The notes: generated by a model from the sequence alone, not told the origin. Shown: positions 40,601-51,089, counted from the first letter of the stretch. The stretch is 64,000 nucleotides of DNA from Mesostigma viride (GCA_009746045.1 RPFO01000164.1:1314996-1378995); one strand, 5' to 3'. Made by a program: numbers and translations.

Positions 40601-43600
40601 GGGCGGACAGGCAGGTGAGCGAGCGCACGGGCGGGCAGGTGGGTGGGTCGGTCGGGAGGTGCATGGCGGGAACAGTGGGAGACAACGGTAGAGAAGGGGG
40701 GGGGGGGGAGGGGGGGGGGGAAGAGAAGGGCATAGAAAGGGAGGTCAGAGGGGAGGAAGAAGGGAAGCGAGTGTGCGGGAAAGACATGCATGGGTACAGA
40801 AGGAGCTCAGCGCAGCCTTGTGAGTGACAGAAAACACGTTTGGAACAAAATGGTGGGTGCAAGGCTACAGAGAAGTGCGGTAGGATCCACACTACCACAC
40901 ACAGCCTTATAATTGAACTGGAACATCACGACACGGCTGGGTACACGTCAAGTCACCACAAGTCACTCTCTCTGCGCTCCCCCCCCCCCCCCCCCCCCTC
41001 CCCTTCCCCCCCCAACCCGCATCCCCAACCCCACATGGGTGGGAATCCCCAATCATGTGGGTGTTTGTGCACATCGTACCTTGTTGCCTCCATCGCTGTC
41101 AAAAAACGGGGCTACATGCCGGCACTCGCGGTGGTGCATATACGTGCCCAGAACCAGCGCCAAACAGGATAGCTGCGGATAGCCATGTGATTAGGCCACA
41201 TGAACAGGCATGCAATGGGTGCATGGACACAGGAATGGTAGCGGGTCCCGTGAGCAGCGCAACCTGACTTGGTGGGGCCATGGATGGTTTTAACGGGGGC
41301 AGGGCGCGGGGGCAGAGGGCAGGCGATTCCAGAGAGATAGCTGAGTGGTAATTATAGCAACGGGTCTGCCAACCAACAGCTTATACCTAGCACATGCGCG
41401 TCATGTACAGGTATGCTGGGAAACTGCCCCGGTTGTAAAGCATGTGTGGGAAACCCGCATCAAGGCACCATGTACTGCAACAGGACGCGGATGCCAAGGA
41501 TTTGGACCCGGCCCCTAGCATTCGCCCTGTCTGCGACATACCAGCATGAGATCAGCAAACGGTGGCGCCATGACACGATCGGGTGCGTTGATACACAAAA
41601 AGGCGGCAACAGCACAAGGCTGATGCTCAGAAAGAAAGCATAGCGACCATGAATTTCATCCGTGGCTTTCCTAGAGGTGTGTGCATCGAAAAATGGCGCT
41701 GCATGCATGCGGTGTGATGCATGCATGGGGAAGGAACACAGGGTGCCACGCATCACAAGCTCCTGGAGGGAAACAATCTGTGCAGCACGGGCCAGCATTA
41801 AGGCCACCAGCAGACCCCTTCCCCCACCCTACCACCTGTCAAATAGTGCATCATCATTCTGACATTCTCCTATACAATCATCTCCAGAACAAATCCACAC
41901 TCCCACACTCTCAAGCTACAAATTACTGCATGCACACCACGCAAATACGAACCAGTGCATACCATCTCTGCCATCATGAGCCACTGCATGCGACCACGCA
42001 GCGCCCCTTCCCCCCCACGAACCTGCAACGTGGCCGCGAGGGGCCCCACCCCCTTGTGCAGAAATAATCGCCAGTGCCGCACGGACCACGCCCCACGCCC
42101 ACCCTTTCCGTGGCCCTGCTGCACCTCGCGTTGCTGCAGCCACACAGATAGCATCATCATCGGACCGCAGAGCGCCAGGTAGCTCCCCCATAGGATGGCC
42201 AGCTGCCAGCAGTGGTCGCCGGGGGCGAGCCCAAAGCTGCGAGCAGACAAAGCATTGCCACATGCAGACAAGAGAGAACAATCAGAAGTAGGTGCACGGC
42301 AAACTCCAGGCATTGGGAACACACAGTAGTCCCAACAAAAGTAAAACCAGCGCATCCCAAGCCATGTTGTGGGGCAAGCCCAGGGATGAGCCAGCCCGCA
42401 CGTGCCTAGGGCGACGAGCAGCTTAGTCCTCTGCTACCATTGGGCCCAACCAGTGCCATGGATCGCTGTCGGGCGGCCATCTGGCTGGCTGGATGGGCTG
42501 CACCCTGCTCGAGCGTACGCCTTATCCTTGCACTTTCCATTCCATGGCGGCGCGGCAAAGGTACAGGTGCAATAACCTAATCAAACGCCCAACAGCTACA
42601 GGGGCGCCAAGGCAGAGACGCACCCAACCCAGATCATCATGTGGCTGAGTAAAGGAGTGCCGGACCAGACCATCACGTGGCTGAGTGAAGGAGTGCCAGA
42701 CCAGACCATCACGTGGCTGAGTAAAGGAGTGCCGGACCAGACCCTCACGTGGCTGAGAGCCGGTCTGGCCATGGGGAGGCTACGCTAGCATCTGCAGGGA
42801 GGGTGGTGTTTCCGACTGCTGTCTGGCCGATGATGACAAACTTGTATTACCGATATTATGGATATTTTCTCACAAGATACTTTTCAGCAGTAAGGCCATG
42901 GCGTACGAGGTCATGCAGGCTGGACTCGGGAGGGGTGTCACCAATGCCATAAACCACATGCCATGAATCTGGTAACGAGTCGAATCCCTCATTGATCCCT
43001 CAAGTACGGCTTTCTAGTGCCCCCAAAGCGTTTCCCACGCAGGGGCCACATCAGGGTAGGTTAGACTGTCCACAGGGATGACATATGCTGCTATTCATGC
43101 ATGAGGAGAATATACACTTTAAAGCCATGCAACTTGCTGGATAAACTGCAAACAAACACACACATGCACGCACACGCACACGCACACGCACACGCACACG
43201 CACACGCACACGCACACGCACACGCACACGCACACGCACACGCACACGCACACGCACACGCACACGCACACGCACACGCACACGCACACGCACACGCACA
43301 CGCACACGCACACGCACACGCACACGCACACGCACACGCACACGCACACGCACACGCACACGCACACGCACACGCACACGCACACGCACACGCACACGCA
43401 CACGCACAAACGCACAAACGCACACGCACACGCGCGTGCGCACACACACACATACACACACACCAATTTGCGCCTAGTTTGTGCTGCCGCTCTCGTATCC
43501 GTGGCTTTGTCATTTCTCCATGAATGTATGCCAATTAAACAGAAGCTACACTGCACATGCATGCGGGGTCAGGTCCATGGCGAGGTCAGGTCCATGGCGA

Positions 43601-43833
43601 GGTCAGGTCCATGACAAGAGGGAGGCAACATCAGGGCAACATCCACCCAGGTAAAGGGCAAAGTCTTGCAGGGATACGAGAAATTGAAGGTATGCTACCC
43701 ACCCATAGATTGCTACCAGCACGGGCAGCAACACCTGTGCAAAGCCGGCCTGGAGGACAGGGGCCAGACGCCGATGCCACCGCATGCCCAGTGACGTACG
43801 ATCCTCCTCATCGATAATGGCGGATGACTGCAT
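31617..43833 (-). CDS. Multi-pass membrane protein with C-terminal class I cyclic-nucleotide phosphodiesterase
   Basis: Hydrolyses cAMP and/or cGMP to the 5' monophosphate; probably membrane-anchored with a cytosolic catalytic domain. Minus-strand exons: about 43647-43833 (possible start MQSSAIIDEED), 42023-42236, 41757-41828 (tentative), 41080-41172, 40304-40552, 38716-39690, 38145-38173, 36085-36286, 35069-35147, 34129-34467, 33385-33490, 32681-32828, 31617-31775. The first five hold about six hydrophobic spans. Exon 38716-39690 is a 325-residue Gly/Ser-rich linker. The rest, about 353 residues, is a full catalytic domain: NFEVVELAASTGNRPLS, PYHSNVHMADV (usual N after the first His is S), LIHDYNHPGVNNDFL, YNDKSPLENHH, ALKVADIGHSAKY, LGLPVSPFMDR and KSQLGFYEYIVLP. 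Metal-binding His, His, Asp, Asp and the purine-contact Gln are all present. Phases match from 41172 onward. Exon 43647 ends in a phase that does not fit 42236, so an exon or boundary there is missed. Confidence 0.9.
31791..31974. repeat. (GGGT)n tract beside the last PDE acceptor
   Basis: About 45 GGGT units on plus. On the gene's strand it is (ACCC)n ending about 15 bases before the CAG acceptor at 31776, in the polypyrimidine-tract position. Confidence 0.97.
32472..32622 (-). repeat. Decayed copies of the PDE exon 32681-32828 end
   Basis: Plus-strand TCCACGAAGGGGGACACAAC at 32600 matches the exon's TCCATGAAGGGGGACACGGG at 32712; similarity runs for about 45 bases (32574-32620 against 32686-32731). 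A weaker, shorter copy shares GGGGCACAACCAGGTTTTAT near 32493. Confidence 0.78.
33180..33331 (-). repeat. Decayed copies of the PDE exon 33385-33490 end
   Basis: Plus-strand ATGTACCCGATCACAGCCAC at 33293 matches ACGTACCCGATGTCGGCCAC at the true boundary (33379), continuing over about 40 bases. A weaker copy lies near 33192-33230. Confidence 0.75.
33503..33855. repeat. (GGGA)n tract beside a PDE acceptor
   Basis: About 350 bp of GGGA with GGA shortenings. On the gene's strand it is (TCCC)n ending about 12 bases before the CAG acceptor at 33491. Confidence 0.98.
35255..35290 (-). repeat. Decayed copy of the PDE exon 35069-35147 start
   Basis: Plus-strand CAGCTTGGTGAGCTTTGGTC at 35259 resembles CAGCTTGATGAGCTGTGGTT at 35137, which spans the exon start and its acceptor. 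Confidence 0.6.
35870..36020. repeat. (CTGCCTG)n heptamer array in a PDE intron
   Basis: About 20 units, starting about 60 bases inside the intron from the GTGAGC donor at 36084 (gene strand). Confidence 0.96.
37035..37175. repeat. About 31-bp minisatellite in a PDE intron
   Basis: Four to five copies sharing CATCCTTGACACGAGTGCAC and a GCTGGGG or GCGAGGG half. Confidence 0.88.
37433..37480 (-). other. tRNA-Pro-like 3' half, relic or SINE head
   Basis: The minus strand reads TTGGTGCGAGAGGTCCCCAG then TTCGATTCCGG, close to the anticodon-stem 3' side, variable loop and T arm of a tRNA-Pro, with a B-box-like GTTCGATTCC. The 5' half is not recognisable and the T stem has mismatches, so it is not a working tRNA. 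Confidence 0.4.
37689..37985. repeat. 20-bp minisatellite in a PDE intron
   Basis: About 15 copies of CAACACTGTAGTACGCCATG, with a second type reading GTCCACC in place of GTACGCC. Confidence 0.97.
40118..40265. repeat. About 45-bp degenerate tandem repeat in a PDE intron
   Basis: Four loose copies sharing CAAGTATACCAGCCTACGTG and GCGCAGGC. Confidence 0.8.
42636..42757. repeat. 36-bp tandem repeat in a PDE intron
   Basis: GTGGCTGAG recurs at 42641, 42677, 42713 and 42749, a strict 36-bp period; core GAGTGCCGGACCAGACCATC. Confidence 0.95.
43163..43436. repeat. (CGCACA)n hexamer array
   Basis: About 41 perfect units, then a few CGCACAAA variants. Open in both directions as His-Ala or Val-Arg repeats, which are artefacts. 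Confidence 0.97.
43566..43617. repeat. 17-bp tandem repeat, three copies
   Basis: GGTCAGGTCCATGGCGA occurs three times in a row; the last copy reads ATGACA at its end. Confidence 0.9.
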
Positions 43834-44985
43834 GGTCAATACCAAAGTCACATGATGGTCAAATAAAAAGGTTTGTATTCTGTTACACTTCAAGAAATTG
43901 CAAGGATTGACGGACCCAATTCCATGTGTCAAACTCATCGCAGGACAGTTTCCTGAGACGGAAGCTCACCTCGTGAACTTGCGAGGATACAGCCCGGTCC
44001 TCGTTGGTAACTCGATCTACTGGCATGACTTCGGGAGGTCAGACCATGTTCCGATAAGCGTCAGCCTAACGACTTCCGTAAGCCGGATGCCTACCATTCT
44101 TAAACCATAACCGGTGTTAACGGCAACCATACAGAGAACGGGTGCAGGGCACAAGTCGCATTAACGCAGTGGCGCGTTCCTGGCCGCTCCCTTTGCGTAA
44201 TGAGACTTATAAGTCGTCTCCTCAGCCTCGCACGACATTGAAGGCAAGTCCTAAATACCAGCAGAAGATTGCACCTTTCGATTGCGGCGCCGAAACTTGA
44301 GAATTCTCATGCCACCGGCTATCGAGCCTGTGCTGTTTGCCCAAAACCGTGGATGCGCCACTGGTCGTGCATACGTGAAACAACCTGGATAAACCGAGGG
44401 CTGTACATTTAACCAAGCCTACTTGGTTGAAGAAGACCGCGCCCGGGCACCACGTGCACGTTTGTTGCGTGTTGGATTGTCATCCTAATTGACCAGCAGC
44501 CCCCCAGGCCCTAACTGCTGCAGGTTCCTTGCAGTGTAGCAGAATGTTTGTTGCGATGTTGACCTTTTTTTTTTTTCACCTGGGTTTATGGAACCAGGTC
44601 ACATAACTGCGCGGTAATACTAAATACAGCCACAGCAGTATGTTGGTTCAGCTGACAGGAAACCTTAAGTCGAGTTGCTCATCACATACTTGGCGCCGGG
44701 GACAACCAAACTAAATCGATTACGATAACGCGTACGATCCTGGTATGAATATGCAATTTCATATGACAGCTTTAGCGTGTTACAAAAGTGAACCATAGTT
44801 TTCCAACTATCGAGTCGGGGTAAAATAACGTCTAGTCCAAAGTCGAAGATGTACCGAAGATGTTGTCCACCAGCGATGGAGCATGGGAGTTCATCGTTCA
44901 TCACTTGTTCTATCGAGTCGTATCGGGTCTCGTCTAATGGTGCATATCTGCTGCCAGCGGATTTATGCTACAACCAAGCCAGGCA
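43834..44985. other. Upstream flank of the PDE gene, nothing recognised
   Basis: No further in-frame exon, promoter element or repeat could be supported. A poly-T run lies at about 44565-44576. Confidence 0.5.
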
Positions 44986-45241
44986 CAAGCCGGTTTTTGC
45001 TGTGACATATTCTTCTGGCGTAAAACTGCACTAACTGCCGACTGTCCGTTCAGTCGTGATTCTGATTTTCCTGTCAGCAACCAGATCTCCTACAATATTT
45101 TGCTGATATGAACAAGCCGGTTTTTGCCGTGACATATTCTTCTGGCGTAAAACTGCACTAACTGCCGACTGTCCGTTCAGTCGTGATTCTGATTTTCCTG
45201 TCAGCAACCAGATCTCCTACAATATTTTGCTGATATGAACA
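44986..45241. repeat. Near-perfect 127-bp tandem duplication
   Basis: The unit starting CAAGCCGGTTTTTGCTGTGA at 44986 recurs at 45113 with about one mismatch, then diverges at GAACATGAGG versus GAACAAGCCG. Confidence 0.97.
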
Positions 45242-45404
45242 TGAGGCCGAGAAGACTTAGACCGGGTTTATACGAATTTTATTAAAAGGTTGGGCTCAAG
45301 TCACCGTGCACGGAGGCATACGGCGCGTGTGGGGAACAGTACGAAGACGTTATAAGGTGGACGGCAAAATCTTTCAGTCGAGATTCTCCCGCCAACTTTA
45401 TTTT

Positions 45405-45500
45405 ATGTTGCCGAGTAGCCCTGCAGTAGGTCGGTAATTTTTAACACTCCGTCTGTGAACTTATACAGTAACGGGTGTGGCCCGTAATTTTTCGTAGAAT
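45405..45500 (-). repeat. Inverted copy of the ATTACGGGC / GGAGTGTTAA module
   Basis: On minus it carries ATTACGGGCCACACCCGTTA, a short spacer, then ACAGACGGAGTGTTAA. The same two motifs in the same order occur on plus at 47850-47915. The ORF through 45403-45678 is unrecognised. Confidence 0.6.
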
Positions 45501-45849
45501 GCAGAATCGCGCCAAATGCGGGCGCCGGAGCGTCGCGCCGAATCTGGAAAAACGGTTCGATGGGATCCGAGATCCAATGCTGGGCTATTTGAATATATTT
45601 TAAATATTTTTTTTGGATAACAAATATTGGTGAATTGCACGTTGCCATATGAGGGGGTTTGGCTACAAACGTTAACAAAAAAGGGGTGATGAGATGGTTC
45701 TAAATTGGGGTATGATGATTTCTGGCCTGCGCTGGTTGTCTCTTTGATAAAGTTGAGGGCACCAAAAACCTCCTAAACCCAAAAGTACACTACATAATGG
45801 ACGCTTGGTGAGAAATTCAGCATCAATCATGCACAAGCTTCCAAATATC

Positions 45850-46255
45850 TAGGCACTCAAACCATTACGGGTGACACCCGTAATAAGAACTAGAATGCTC
45901 CATTCTAGCCTTTGGGTGTGCCATTCATGTGGCATGACCATCTGTGGTACCATGGCACATCCTCTCATTAGAGGATGATATGGTGATGAAATGGGCACAT
46001 AGGACATGCTTTTGCACAAGAAATATTTTACTAAAGCTATCAAATGTAGGCGGGGCACAATGAGGGTTCAACCCATAGGGTGCACCGGCATGCGGCTATG
46101 GGTCAAATGCGCCGTGCATGTGGCATAGTGGCCGTCTATGGTGTCATGGCACATCCTCTCTATTTTGAAATGATATGGTGTTGAAATGGATACATAGGAT
46201 GATGCTATTTTACAAGAAATATGATTACTAAAGCTATCAAATATAGGGCACTTGT
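45850..46255. repeat. About 190-bp degenerate tandem pair
   Basis: Two copies share CCATGGCACATCCTCTC/TCATGGCACATCCTCTC, GATGATATGGTG and CTAAAGCTATCAAAT (about 46032 and 46218). The first copy begins beside a third ATTACGGGTGACACCCGTAA palindrome at 45866. Confidence 0.75.
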
Positions 46256-47230
46256 AATGAGGGGCCAGCTCATAGCATGCACCATGCTATATAAACAAAT
46301 GCATAGATAATAACCCACCGCTCGTGGTCCAGCACAACTGTCAATGCATACGACGGCAACACATGTAAATCCACGACGTGGTGCAAGTCCACATTCTGAA
46401 AATGTTGAAAAGAAAGGCATCGCCATATCATCATCCTAATCATCGTATGTGCCTGTCTGGCAGGCAAACGCATACGACGCAACAATATAGCCTGAGAAAC
46501 TCATGGCCACGTGCATACCATGAATGTCCGGGAACATCGATTAACCGCAAGTATCTTTCGGGCCTTGCGAGGTTTCCCCGCGATACGGTTAGCATGGCAA
46601 GGCACGGCATGCTCCCCAAGGGACCGCACACACACATGCACGGCTGGGGCTGTCGCAAAGCACTGCAGGCAGTAATAGCCTGCCATGGGTATTGCGGCAT
46701 GTTACTACGAGGAATCCACAGCCTCTATATACAAACACGCAAAAGGTTCATGCATTATAATGACAGTTGTGAACTTCCAAGCGCTTAACTTCGCAAACCA
46801 TGCCCAAATACCTATTCAATTATCAGAGTTTATGACAAGGTGTCGGTTGCTGTTAAGGTAGCCGGCACATGAATAGCATCAGGCAAGATATGTATACAAG
46901 CATGAATGGACACCCATACCCAGTTCTCTAAACCTCTACCTCGCTTTGGGGGACCGTCTTGCAAGGCTTGCTTGTGACATGGGCAACGTAGCAGCCGGAA
47001 CTGTCATGCATCTTAGAGAAAGCACCCACGTTTACGCAACGGGGCGCAGCCGGCGGCGCGCAGAGCTTAGCATTATGCAGTAACCTGCCTTGAAGTCACA
47101 CCGGCCATGTGCCGTGATCACATGTGATAAAAACTGGCAGATTTACAAACCAAAAGTTGCCATAAACCTTCTCCCAGCCGGATGCAGGTAATCTTCACAC
47201 GCCTCGACACCCGGAATCATGAAGCGCGCA
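46256..47230. other. Intergenic stretch, nothing recognised
   Basis: A plus-strand open frame at 46378-46788 (136 codons) has no family resemblance and ordinary codon content. No RNA genes were seen. Confidence 0.5.
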
Positions 47231-47735
47231 CTAGCTACTGAAGGTCCCGTCCTCCACGGGCCACCTTTTCTTGAGCATGAAGTACATAACCTCAGCGACA
47301 CTGCCTGGCCGGGTGAGGTCTTCTCCCACTACGTAAGGTTCGCTACCCATCGCCTCGAGTGAAATCTGAATTCCTTGCTGCTCCTTGCTCCTTCGACCAA
47401 GCAGGACCCTACGTGATAAAGTTGTCTTGATCAATCAATCGCCCAACACGGCCGCCAAAAATCCTGATTTAAAGCCGAGGCTCACAGCCCAACCATCAAG
47501 GACTGCGGACAGTTCATCGCCAGTGCCAAGATTAGGAGCACCCGAGGATACCTCGGCATACGACATCGCGACCGAAGCAGTCGTGACGAAAAGACAGTCT
47601 CCTTCTGCAGCCGACGTTGCTAGCATTTGCCTGCATCTGCACCGAACGTTGTTGGCATTCGGCGGTCCGATTGAAAGCCCAAGAAAGTCCAAAAAAGCAC
47701 CTTTTTCCATGGGGTGGCCACGGAGCATCTGACAT
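47231..47735 (-). other. Protein-like minus-strand open frames, unknown
   Basis: Two frames, 47435-47728 and 47231-47434, could be parts of one split or shifted protein. The second contains VGEDLTRPGSVAEVMYFMLK and KRWPVEDGTF before a stop, which looks like real protein. I cannot name a family or find splice sites that clearly join them. Confidence 0.3.
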
Positions 47736-47849
47736 GGGGTGGCCGTGAAAATTAGATATTCTTTTAGGCCTTCAAGTCAGCTTTCATCCTATCCAATAAA
47801 AAGCGCATTCTGACAATTAGTTCAATAGTAACCACCAATAGAGTAACCA

Positions 47850-47915
47850 TGCCTCCATTACGGGCCACGCCCGTAATACGGGCCACGCCCGTAATTACAG
47901 ACGGAGTGTTAACAG
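47850..47915 (+). repeat. Tandem ATTACGGGC palindromes and GGAGTGTTAA module
   Basis: Two adjacent copies of TTACGGGCCACGCCCGTAAT (arms TTACGGGC/GCCCGTAA), then TTACAGACGGAGTGTTAAC. Confidence 0.85.
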
Positions 47916-48530
47916 ACCCCTCCGCTCCGTGCGCACCCATTCAGGCCGTTTTATTAAAAATCGGACCCATTTTAACTTGAACTAGGTACCGCCGTACCAA
48001 GTTCGTACACAGCGGCGCCACCACCAAATTTTCGGGTGGTTATGGGAGTTACGTTAGCGTTACGCGATCCGATCTTGCTACGGCCGCATCGATCCCCGCC
48101 TTGATGGCTTGCCTCGAGGAGCACCGCTGTTACGTCGCGTAACAATTCGTTGTAGTTACGGACGTAAATTAGGTCCTTGGCCTCGGTTGTTCCTAGGTTA
48201 CGTGCAGTTCTAGTTTGGACATGATTGTCCCCGTAACAGTACTGTGGTATAGTGGGTGCCTTTGGGCGCCGCGCCGCGTACTATATTAGTGATCCTTATC
48301 CTTTTGTAGAATGTAGTGGACAGGCGTGCATCTGTGCACCTGCTTGTGTTTCTGTGTTTCTGCAGGCGAGGGCCAGTTCGGCCCGAGCCTGTTGGACCGT
48401 TGGTGACCATTTATGCACGTTCCACTCCTTGTGTGGTCACTCGGCGTGTGTTAAATGAATTAACACATTTAGGCTTGGGTCACGGCAGTGTAGTTGTGTT
48501 TCCTTCCTCTATTCCTGGAGTAAACGGGTT

Positions 48531-48905
48531 TTGGTAAATGGTTGTATGGCGTATTATAGCAACACTTACGTTAATGCATTGAGATCAGCTCCGTCACGTT
48601 CGTCTTTCGCCAGAGGGTTAAGTAGAGGAGGCCTGACCAGTTTAGGTAGTATCAGGCCCATTAGAGGTAGAGGTGGAGGTAGATATCCGCGGCGTAACAA
48701 TGGTATCGGAGGAACTTCAGTAGGTAGTGAACGAGACGACTATCCCTTGCCACATACACCTTTTCAAGACCCCTTCCGCGTCCAGGAACAAGAAGTCGAC
48801 ACTTCCTTGATAGGTAATGGGCGGGTCGCCTTCAAGCTAGGAGCGTCGTGCTGCCCGTTTCGGGACACGCTTTACCTAGAAGCTAGACCTGCTCACAGCG
48901 GATAA
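48531..48905 (+). CDS. Basic, Gly/Arg-rich ORF of a retroelement fragment
   Basis: An open frame of 124 codons beginning MVNGCMAYYSNTYVNALRSA. Residues 40-65 are rich in Arg, Gly and Ser (RGRGGGRYPRRNNG), as in nucleic-acid-binding proteins. It lies 330 bp before the viroplasmin-type ORF on the same strand and has similar base composition, so I group them. Function not identified. Confidence 0.4.
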   Translation: MVNGCMAYYSNTYVNALRSAPSRSSFARGLSRGGLTSLGSIRPIRGRGGGRYPRRNNGIGGTSVGSERDDYPLPHTPFQDPFRVQEQEVDTSLIGNGRVAFKLGASCCPFRDTLYLEARPAHSG

Positions 48906-49232
48906 ATCCTTTCGTAGTTAGCCTGTCCTTCGCCTTGTTTTCCTGCTTACGGTTGTTTCCTGCCTTAGATCGGGGAGTATTACTGTTCGGAGACGATTAG
49001 CGTCGCCGTACCTACACCTTTTTCCTTGTGCTGCTGCTTTATTAGACGGCCGCACCCGCAGAGTTACGGGGCGCTGTGTTAGGACGAGCGCTGGGATATC
49101 CGGCCGCTGACTTAGGACGAGAGCTGGAAACTCCCGCCCTCCTTCTTCTTTCGGTGATCCAGATCGTCAAGCTAAGTCGCCTACCCCTACCTCGTCTAGC
49201 TTGACATCACAAGACACGCCAGGTGAGTTATC

Positions 49233-49625
49233 ATGAGTCAACGTCGTGTTTTTACTGCGCCTTCCCATTCATCTAGTGATAATAGTTTAGCTAAGTATTA
49301 CGTGGTTATTACCCCTCAATGGTCAGCCATTTTCCTCTCTTGGTCAGATGCTAGGAAGATAGTGCAAAACCGTACATATAATGTAATTAGGTATAAGAAA
49401 TTTGTTACCTTCGAGGAAGCTCAACAATTCCTTATAGACCATAGCGTATCAGATCTAGGCCTACACGTACGTTCTACTCCTCATGGTCGCCCTCCTGTAG
49501 AAGCTCTAGACTTTGCTACCCCTCCTTCGTCTCCCCCTAAGAGGGCTGCATCCTCTTCTAGCTTAGATACTCCTCTCACCTTGGAATTCGGTTCCCTATC
49601 CATTACTGTTGTTAAAAAGGATTGA
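49233..49625 (+). CDS. Viroplasmin / RNase H1 N-terminal-domain ORF of a retroelement
   Basis: An open frame of 130 codons. Residues 21-67 read KYYVVITPQWSAIFLSWSDA, a short variable part, then YKKFVTFEEAQQFL, matching the pattern of the caulimovirus viroplasmin / RNase H1 hybrid-binding domain (YYVV...G.f.SW.e......yK.F.t.eEA..f). That fold binds RNA-DNA hybrids and is known from pararetroviruses, some retrotransposons and cellular RNase H1. The rest is a Pro/Ser-rich tail. No RNase H, reverse transcriptase or protease follows, so this is a fragment of an endogenous element or a small domesticated gene. A CAGGTGAGT just before the ATG could be a splice donor. Confidence 0.65.
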   Translation: MSQRRVFTAPSHSSSDNSLAKYYVVITPQWSAIFLSWSDARKIVQNRTYNVIRYKKFVTFEEAQQFLIDHSVSDLGLHVRSTPHGRPPVEALDFATPPSSPPKRAASSSSLDTPLTLEFGSLSITVVKKD

Positions 49626-49718
49626 TTTTAATTTTGTTCCTGCTGCAGATCTTCAAGGTTTTTCCTTTTTCTTTTGTTGCTTTCTTCTTTTGATTCCTAT
49701 TCCTTTACGTAATTAAAG

Positions 49719-49916
49719 ATGGATCCAGTGGGTGGAGATATGTCGCCTATACCTACCAATAATAATAATAATAATAATACTAATAACATTAACAATAACA
49801 ATACTCGTGGTAACCGACGGGACTCCGTGGAAACGGTACACCATCTCACTCCTCAAGGGGAGGCCCACACTAAATCACTAATCGAAAATTACTTGGGAAA
49901 TGTTGTCTCGGGCTGA
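49719..49916 (+). CDS. Asn-rich short ORF after the viroplasmin-type ORF
   Basis: 65 codons starting MDPVGGDMSPIP, with an (AAT)n-derived Asn run, ending with a helical LTPQGEAHTKSLIENYLGNV. Only 93 bp separate it from the previous stop. It could be the start of a structural polyprotein cut short, or chance. Confidence 0.35.
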   Translation: MDPVGGDMSPIPTNNNNNNNTNNINNNNTRGNRRDSVETVHHLTPQGEAHTKSLIENYLGNVVSG

Positions 49917-50955
49917 TGGACATGTGTGCCCCTCAATTGCGGAGTTAAATTGGATGTATAATTGAATGAAATACATTATTACATTCCATGCATCGATGCT
50001 CGAGTCATCGCGATATCTGAATATCTTACATAATTACAGACCCATCAATTGGAAGATCAGAAAGCTCCAGTGCATCTGCTCTACGACCGGACGTCTCAAT
50101 CGTACGTAGTGCTTTCGAGTTATAATTACCCTCAATGTATGTCTGGAAAATCCACGTGCAGGCAGTGTCAAATGCATGGTATATGAACTAGTTATGTACA
50201 TGTCAAGATGATGACAGTCAAGCGAGGCCATACATGTTGACGGACAAGTGAGCCTGTAGACCTACGTCGATCCCCAGTTCCTCGATGTCGTGCGCAGCCC
50301 CGATATCATCAGATTTCCAATCCCCAACGGCCGTCGGCTCCGCAAAATCCACGTTCGCGATTAAACAGTGCAACCGCGAGGGCCGTTCTAACTTGTAATC
50401 CACCTATATAATGGGCTCCGTCTCGTCACCGTGCGTTCGCATCAACAGGACAGCCACGGGTGTCGCGACGTCTCGGACGCTGTGCACTACACGCATCATC
50501 TCGGTCATCGCAGCCGTCGAGCACGTCACAAGCATCAATTATTCTCTGGACGAATTCTCGTGACCGTGTTGATATTAATGTCTGCCAACTTCACGACTGT
50601 GAACAGCAGCCTCACGCACGTCCGGTCCATCCGACTCCGTCAGGCGGTGTTGCGAATGGCGTCCTGCGTGCAAAAACCAGTACATGAAGGACAATAATGT
50701 TAGCCCGTTAGACAGATTTGTCTGTGGTTCCGCTTACAGCAGTACTAATCACCCGTTACGCGGATTTCGGGCAAGTGGGTATCCTCCTACATTACATGTA
50801 TCCAATTATGGACGGGAGATTTAAAATGGGAAACAAGTATCAGCGAACCCAGAATCAAGGTATCCACGCAACGGTTTTGAAGAAACGGCTATGTACATAT
50901 AGACACAATGAACTGAACAAAACTTTAGTAGCTCACTCGTCGTTCACTTGTTAGT
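49917..50955. other. Intergenic stretch, one diverged palindrome-family copy
   Basis: CCAACGGCCGTCGGCTCCGC at 50324 resembles the palindrome family at 51.4-52.1 kb. Otherwise nothing was recognised. Confidence 0.5.
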
Positions 50956-51089
50956 CGTAACGGAGGCAGTCATTCAGTCAGTTTGCAAGTTCAGTTGGCA
51001 AGTACGGAAACACACGCAAGTGCGTAACGGAGGCAGTCAGTCAGTCAGTTTGCAAGTGCAGTTGGCAAGTACGGACCACCAACCGCGTG
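50956..51089. repeat. 67-bp tandem duplication
   Basis: CGTAACGGAGGCAGTCA recurs at 50956 and 51023; units share CAGTTGGCAAGTACGGA and an internal CAGT microrepeat. Confidence 0.92.

Noticed and set aside
43051-43562. His-Ala and Val-Arg repeat ORFs
   Set aside because: Both strands of a (CGCACA)n array.
42749-44110. Short ORFs near the 5' end of the PDE gene as further genes
   Set aside because: No protein-like character beyond the membrane exon at 43647-43833.
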